Assembly: GCF_910594005.1 (NCBI RefSeq)
Contig: NC_057842.1
Coordinates: 63,943,777 to 64,007,776 of the forward strand
Reading direction: 5' to 3'
DNA: 64,000 bases
Origin: Cervus elaphus
Taxonomy: Eukaryota > Chordata > Mammalia > Artiodactyla > Cervidae
Under the pieces are notes generated by a model. It did not search any database. It was not told the DNA's origin and was given only the letters and a program-made list of their open reading frames with translations. The translations under genes were made by a program, and so were the position numbers. Shown piece after piece: positions 59,701 to 64,000 of the stretch. Every line of letters begins with the position of its first letter. Positions within the stretch are counted from its first letter, which is position 1.

Positions 59701-62700
59701 TTTTTTATCTTGATACCATCATACAGTCCTGAGAGTAAGGGTTTATCAGCATTAAATTAGAATCTCTAGTAAGCATCAGAACAGCTGTTTTGTAATGCCT
59801 TTCTACCATCTAAGTCATTGTTACTCACCTGCTTGGATGTAAAGTTTAATTTTGACTTTAAGATGGTAGATTGGCCTTAAAAATGCTAGAGTAAGAAAAG
59901 TTAACTCAAATATACATATAAAAGTGCATGCTTAATCTGTAGATGCGGACATTGCTTTGAAAATGTTTATTTCTAGATACTTTTGCTTCATTTGGACAAT
60001 GCCCTGAGGGTCTTTTTTCCTTTAATGACTTCACTGGAGAGCCAGTTTACTCTCTCTGGGTCAGTTAAAAATGTTTCAGTTTTTTTTTTTTTTTAAATGT
60101 TTCAGTTTTTTAAATAAAAAAAAGTGGATGAAGAGTTACAGTTTTCTTTATAAATCTTGCTAAATATTCATAGCTTCCTATTGTTCAGACTGAATAAATG
60201 AATGCTAAGTTGCTTCAGTCATGTCTGGCTCTTTGTGACCCCATGGACTATATAGCACACCAGGCCCCTCTGTTCATGGAATTCTCCAGGCAAGAATACT
60301 GGAGTGGGTTTCCATTTCCTTCTCCGGGGGATCTTCCCCAGCCATGGATCAAACCTGTGTCTTTTACATCTCCTGCACTGTCAGGCAGGTTCTTTACCTC
60401 TGGTGTCACCTGGGAACCTACCAGGTCTGACTATTGTTCAGACTACTGTCATTTTAAATACCCTCTACCTACACTGCCTTGATTAACCAGAGCAGGGCTA
60501 GTGAGGATAGGTTAGAAGGGAAGAAAGTTTTCTTATATGGGAAATAATGGCAACAGTTATCACCATTTTGAAGCAGCATTATTAAGTATATAGCCCCTGG
60601 TCTTAGAATATTTGGAAAACAGAGATACAAAAAAGGGAGTGATAACAAGTTCTGTCATCTTCAAAGTAACTCCTGTTTCTCCCTTTTCCTTTTAAAACTT
60701 TGTATTCCATTCCATTTTTTCCCCCTGATTTTAGTGGGTTTTTTTTTTTTGGTCAACTTCTGGAATTACAGACTAAATGACCAAATTGAAAGTCATTGAT
60801 TTGTCACTAAGGCTGGCTACTTGATGCTTACATGTAAAAATCTAGGGAATGTACATGTCTTAAATAGTTTATTGTGTTCTTAGATTAACTTACTTATGTA
60901 GTCTCATTGTCCATAATCCCACGCAATGATGGATTCAACCATAGGTCTACTATCTGCAGATAACTGCATATTTCTACTTTTAAGAGGTGTTTGGTCTAAA
61001 TACAAATAGTATGAGAAAACAAAGTCCAGGGCAGTATTTCTTAACCTCAGCACTGTTTTAGACTAGATAAGTATTACGCTGGCTATTTTGTGAATTATAG
61101 GATGTTTGGTAACATCTCTGACCTCTACTTACCCACTAAATACTAACAGCAAGTCCCACCTCGAGTTGACCAAAATCTGCCTGTTGTTTATAGTCGACAA
61201 GCCGTGTCTCAACTCTTTTGTGATCCCATGGACTGTAGCCCATCAGGCTTCTCTGTCCATGGGATTTCCCAGGCAAGAAGACTGGAGTGGGTTGCCATTT
61301 TCTTCTCCAGGGTATGGAACCTGCCTCTCCTGCACTGGCAGGCAGATTCTTCACCGCTAAGCCACTAGGTCTAGTTGACCAAAATCTGTCTAGACATTGT
61401 CAAATGTGCCTCCCCACTCCCTGGGCAAAATCACACCTGTTGAGAACTACTGATCTGTGTTAACATAGAAGGGTGTTTTTATTGGTCCTTATAGGATTTA
61501 GGGATTGCAAAGGATTTGACTGAGCTCAAATCTACAGGTATGCAGAAGAGATTTCGATGGTGAAGTTTCAGGGAAAGCATCAGAGGCGTAGAAGTGTGAG
61601 AAAACTGACATCATTAGCCAAGATTACAATAGTGTGGAGAAAGGGAAGAAGTGGGAGGAATTTTAGGATGGACTTACTGATGTCCACCTATGTGAACTTT
61701 GTTTTGCTGATGGGGAGTCATTGAAGGATATTTTTTCCCCCAATAGGCAAAATTGTGATTTAAAAAAAAAGAATGTATCTGGCATAAGTGTGAAGACTAG
61801 AGGTAGTCTTGGGATCATGATGACCGGTCAGTCAGTTCAGTCGCCCACTGTTTGCGATCTCATGAACTGCAGCATGGCAGGCTTCCCTGTCCATCATCAA
61901 CTCTTGGAGCCTATTCAAATTCATGTCTATCGAGTTGGTGATGCCATCCAACCATCTCCTCCTCTGTCTTCCCCTTCTTCTCCTGCCTTCACTCTCTCCC
62001 AGCATCAGGGTCTTTTCCAATGAATCTCTTCTTCACATTAGGTGGCCAGAGTATTGGAGTTTCAGCTTCAGCATCAGTCCTACCAATGAATATTGAGGAT
62101 TTCCTTTAAGATTGACTGCTCTGATCTCCTTGCAGTCCAAGGGACTCCCAAGAGTCTTCTCCAACACCACAATTCAAAATGATGACCAGAGACTTGGCTA
62201 AATGTGAACTGAGTCAGTGGGCGTCAGAAAGTACAAAAAACTCTTGTGAACTGGAGGCAAAGATGTTTGAACTTCATGTTTAATTTTGAATACCTGGAGA
62301 TGATGGAGAGAGGGACAGTGAGGAATCAGTTTTCTGACTGAGCTGTATTTCCTTCACTCATACCTTGTGTACCTGTTGCACAAGAATCAGAATAACAGGG
62401 ATAGGAGCTTTTTGGGTTTTGCCTTTATGGTTTTGTTGCCTTTTATGAATTAGGGTCACTTGAAGCTTGTTTACATTTTACTGTAGTTTTATAGTTGTTT
62501 CTATACTTATACCATAATCTACTAGTCTTTTCCAATGTTATCATAGGCTTGATGAAAATGAAATGGGGGGGGGGGAAATGTTGAGCCAGATTCAGAATTT
62601 GTTCTCCTTTTAGACGTAAGGAGTTGAAGCTGAAAAATCGTTACTGTAACTTTTTATGAGTGGTTAGGGGAGATGGAAAAATAAGGTTGAAGTGCTGATT

Positions 62701-63241
62701 AACAGAAAGGCAGAAAGCTTGTTGGCAATTTGAATCCATTTTCCTTACATGGAAATAGTCAGCAGGATGCATTTAAGTAGAAAACAAGGTATTGTGTAAT
62801 CAGTAATTTGGAATTTAAGCTGCTTACAGATTTGATTCTTATCAGATTTGCTAAATTTCAAGGACTTGACAATTTTTGGTTTAGTTCATAAACGTGATCA
62901 GTGTGTTTTGTTGTTACAGTCTTCCTATGTCTCAGATTATAATTTTTTAAAGGACAGAAATACTTGATAAACCGAAGTGTTGAATTTTTAGTTTGTTAAA
63001 AGATTTTGCTTTTGTGTATGGGATTTGTATGTCTTTCTGTAATAAGCACCTATCGTAGGATATTGTAAGTATTTTTAAAACATGGTGCACTTTTCCCCCT
63101 TTCAGTATAATAATCACGAAATTCGTTCTGGAAAACACATTGGTGTCTGCATCTCGGTTGCCAACAACAGGCTTTTTGTGGGCTCTATTCCTAAGAGTAA
63201 AACCAAGGAACAGATTCTTGAAGAATTTAGCAAAGTAACAG
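50631..63241 (+). CDS. SYNCRIP: SYNCRIP (hnRNP Q), 5' coding exons 2-7, partial at 3' side
   Basis: Spliced coding segments are 50631-50778, 51475-51593, 51700-51807, 54430-54543, 54646-54822 and 63106-63241. They give 802 bases, that is 267 codons plus one base. The human protein is 623 residues, so about 57% lies beyond the window. Residues 1-163 form the acidic N-terminal region. RRM1 starts with RNP2 'IFVGKI' (residue 164) and has RNP1 'GYAFVTF'. RRM2 begins with 'RLFVGSI' in exon 7. The start ATG follows 12 bases of exon 2 leader and opens MATEHVNGNG. The product is a cytoplasmic/nuclear RNA-binding protein acting in splicing, mRNA stability, translation and miRNA sorting. HNRNPR is the close paralogue, but the sequence fits SYNCRIP and the SNHG5 neighbour supports it. 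All splice sites are GT-AG and the frame is intact. Confidence 0.97.
51475..51593 (+). CDS. SYNCRIP: SYNCRIP exon 3
   Basis: Acceptor 'tttcttttccag', donor 'gttcag|gtaccg'. It completes Gly50 and runs to Gln89, continuing the N-terminal acidic domain. Confidence 0.95.
51700..51807 (+). CDS. SYNCRIP: SYNCRIP exon 4
   Basis: Acceptor 'cctttacag', donor 'attaag|gtaagt'. 108 bases, phase 0 at both ends, residues 90-125. Confidence 0.95.
52365..52460 (+). mobile_element. MIR-like relic in SYNCRIP intron 4
   Basis: 'gaagaaactgaggctgagag' and 'gtcagctaggttttgat' match the MIR core. Confidence 0.5.
53263..53447 (+). mobile_element. Bov-tA SINE in SYNCRIP intron 4
   Basis: 'agggcttccctggtggctaa' to 'ggggtcgcagagagttgg', same strand as the gene. 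Confidence 0.9.
54430..54543 (+). CDS. SYNCRIP: SYNCRIP exon 5
   Basis: Acceptor 'gaactttttaag' (an AAG site with a short pyrimidine tract), donor 'actgag|gtaaag'. 114 bases, phase 0 at both ends, residues 126-163, the linker before RRM1. Confidence 0.95.
54544..54645 (+). other. SYNCRIP intron 5, 102 bp, stop-free in frame
   Basis: Only 102 bases separate exons 5 and 6. The length is a multiple of three and the phase-0 frame has no stop, so retention would insert 34 residues directly before RRM1. Confidence 0.9.
54646..54822 (+). CDS. SYNCRIP: SYNCRIP exon 6 (most of RRM1)
   Basis: Acceptor 'taatttacag', donor 'aaactg|gtgagt'. 177 bases, phase 0 at both ends, residues 164-222, carrying both RNP motifs of RRM1. 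Confidence 0.97.
60200..60417 (-). mobile_element. Bov-A2-type SINE in SYNCRIP intron 6
   Basis: 'aatgctaagttgcttcagtc', 'ctctttgtgaccccatggac' and 'ccatttccttctccggggga'. Antisense to the gene. Confidence 0.9.
61182..61372 (-). mobile_element. Bov-A2-type SINE with target duplication
   Basis: 'gtcgacaagccgtgtctcaa' to 'ttcaccgctaagccactagg'. 'agttgaccaaaatctg' occurs on both sides (near 61164 and 61374). Confidence 0.9.
61826..62182 (-). mobile_element. BovB LINE 3' fragment in SYNCRIP intron 6
   Basis: The reverse complement carries the BovB 3' region: it resembles 15990-16320 (for example 'ttggagaagactctt' and the 'ggttggatggcatcacc' block). Confidence 0.88.
63106..63241 (+). CDS. SYNCRIP: SYNCRIP exon 7 (RRM1 end, RRM2 start)
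   Basis: Acceptor 'cccctttcag', donor 'gtaacag|gtaagt'. Residues 223-267 plus one base. The next exon lies beyond 64000. Confidence 0.95.
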
Positions 63242-63294
63242 GTAAGTTGGATTTATTTGGAAGGAGGTGCACCTTGTAATACTTAAGGTAATTG

Positions 63295-63482
63295 CATACT
63301 TCTATGTGCCAAGCACTGTTTTAAGCACTACATTTATTGACTCATTATATTCTTTCTATAGCCATGTAAGATAGGTATCTGCATATTTCAGACATGGAAT
63401 CAGAAGGTTTTGGGAAATAACTTGCTGAATGTTAGGTAGGTGGTAAGGAATACGTCTGGGATTTGAACTCAATCTGCACAGT
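63295..63482 (+). mobile_element. MIR SINE in SYNCRIP intron 7
   Basis: 'tatgtgccaagcactgtttt', 'ttgactcattatattctttc' and 'tctgggatttgaactcaatc' are the MIR consensus order. Confidence 0.8.
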
Positions 63483-64000
63483 CATTGTTGTGCTTCCCGT
63501 TTTGGAAGATTGTATTTCTTTGTGTGTTTTTATGCCTGTTGAGGTGCTGGTTGACATTCTTAGTAAAAATATTTGGTAGGTCATGACTTGAATTTCTAAA
63601 TTATAGGAATAGTGTGAGTACTCTTGGTATAAGCAGAGTCTACATTGTCTTTGAATTTAAGTTTCCAAGTGACAGGGTTTTATAAGAAAACAATTTTGTC
63701 TGCCTAGAATGTATTTAACAAATTATCAGCCTGTTACCAGTTTCCAGGATCATTTGCAATTCTTACACAGTGTTAAGATAATCTATTTCATTTGACATAA
63801 ACATACTGATACGTGAGGCCAGGAGAGTGCCATTAAAAATTAGGTTTTACTTGGATGGGATGAAACATTCTATACTTCTGGTTTTCCTAAAACAGCTTTG
63901 TAAAGATTTCATGCCTCTGTTGTCTAGTTAATGAAAGCAGAATAGTTCTCAGGTCTAAGTAAAAAGGGTACTTTTTTTTTTTAATGGAGATTTTTGCATT

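Larger units (their letters stand above)
54823..63105 (+). other. SYNCRIP intron 6, 8.3 kb
   Basis: It holds SINEs at 60200 and 61182, a BovB fragment at 61826 and T-, A- and G-runs (for example about 60079-60094 and 62565-62574). The ORFs within (for example 130 codons at 57188-57580, minus) show no recognisable protein. Confidence 0.8.

Overview
The window is nuclear DNA from a ruminant, most likely a bovid. This follows from dozens of tRNA-derived Bov-tA/Bov-A2 and CHR-type SINEs, BovB (RTE-type) LINE copies including one with a 284-codon reverse-transcriptase fragment, ruminant-type L1 3' ends, and older mammalian MIR, L2, MER5 and MaLR-like LTR relics. No bacterial, plasmid or phage features are present.

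Two host genes can be supported, both on the + strand. SNHG5, a spliced non-coding snoRNA host gene, occupies about 18768-20570. It starts at a TATA-driven 5'TOP promoter in a CpG island and carries SNORD50B and SNORD50A in consecutive introns. The 5' part of SYNCRIP (hnRNP Q) begins in a second CpG island at about 48.7 kb. It has a non-coding exon 1, the start codon at 50631 in exon 2, and coding exons 2-7 giving 267 codons plus one base: the N-terminal acidic domain, RRM1 and the start of RRM2. The gene runs off the right edge of the window. The order and orientation (SNHG5 upstream of SYNCRIP, same strand) match the human 6q14 locus as I know it.

Layout: 0-18 kb is intergenic, made of SINEs, MaLR-like LTRs, a decayed minus-strand endogenous retrovirus (about 5.6-9.0 kb), L1 pieces, a four-copy 41-bp minisatellite and an L1 split by a BovB insertion. 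SNHG5 lies at 18-20.6 kb. A 28-kb gap rich in retroelements follows (20.6-48 kb) and includes an apparent retrocopy of an unidentified transcript (32392-32654). From 48 to 64 kb are the SYNCRIP promoter, introns and exons, with a few SINE, MIR and BovB insertions in the introns.

Functionally, SNORD50A/B are paralogous C/D box snoRNAs of the 28S rRNA 2'-O-methylation guide class, and SYNCRIP is an RNA-binding protein of splicing, translation and mRNA stability. The remaining sequence is mostly transposon debris. I did not find a convincing undescribed molecular system. The best leads are an in-frame retainable 102-bp SYNCRIP intron next to RRM1, the retrocopy at 32.4 kb, and a shared CRE-like motif at both genes.
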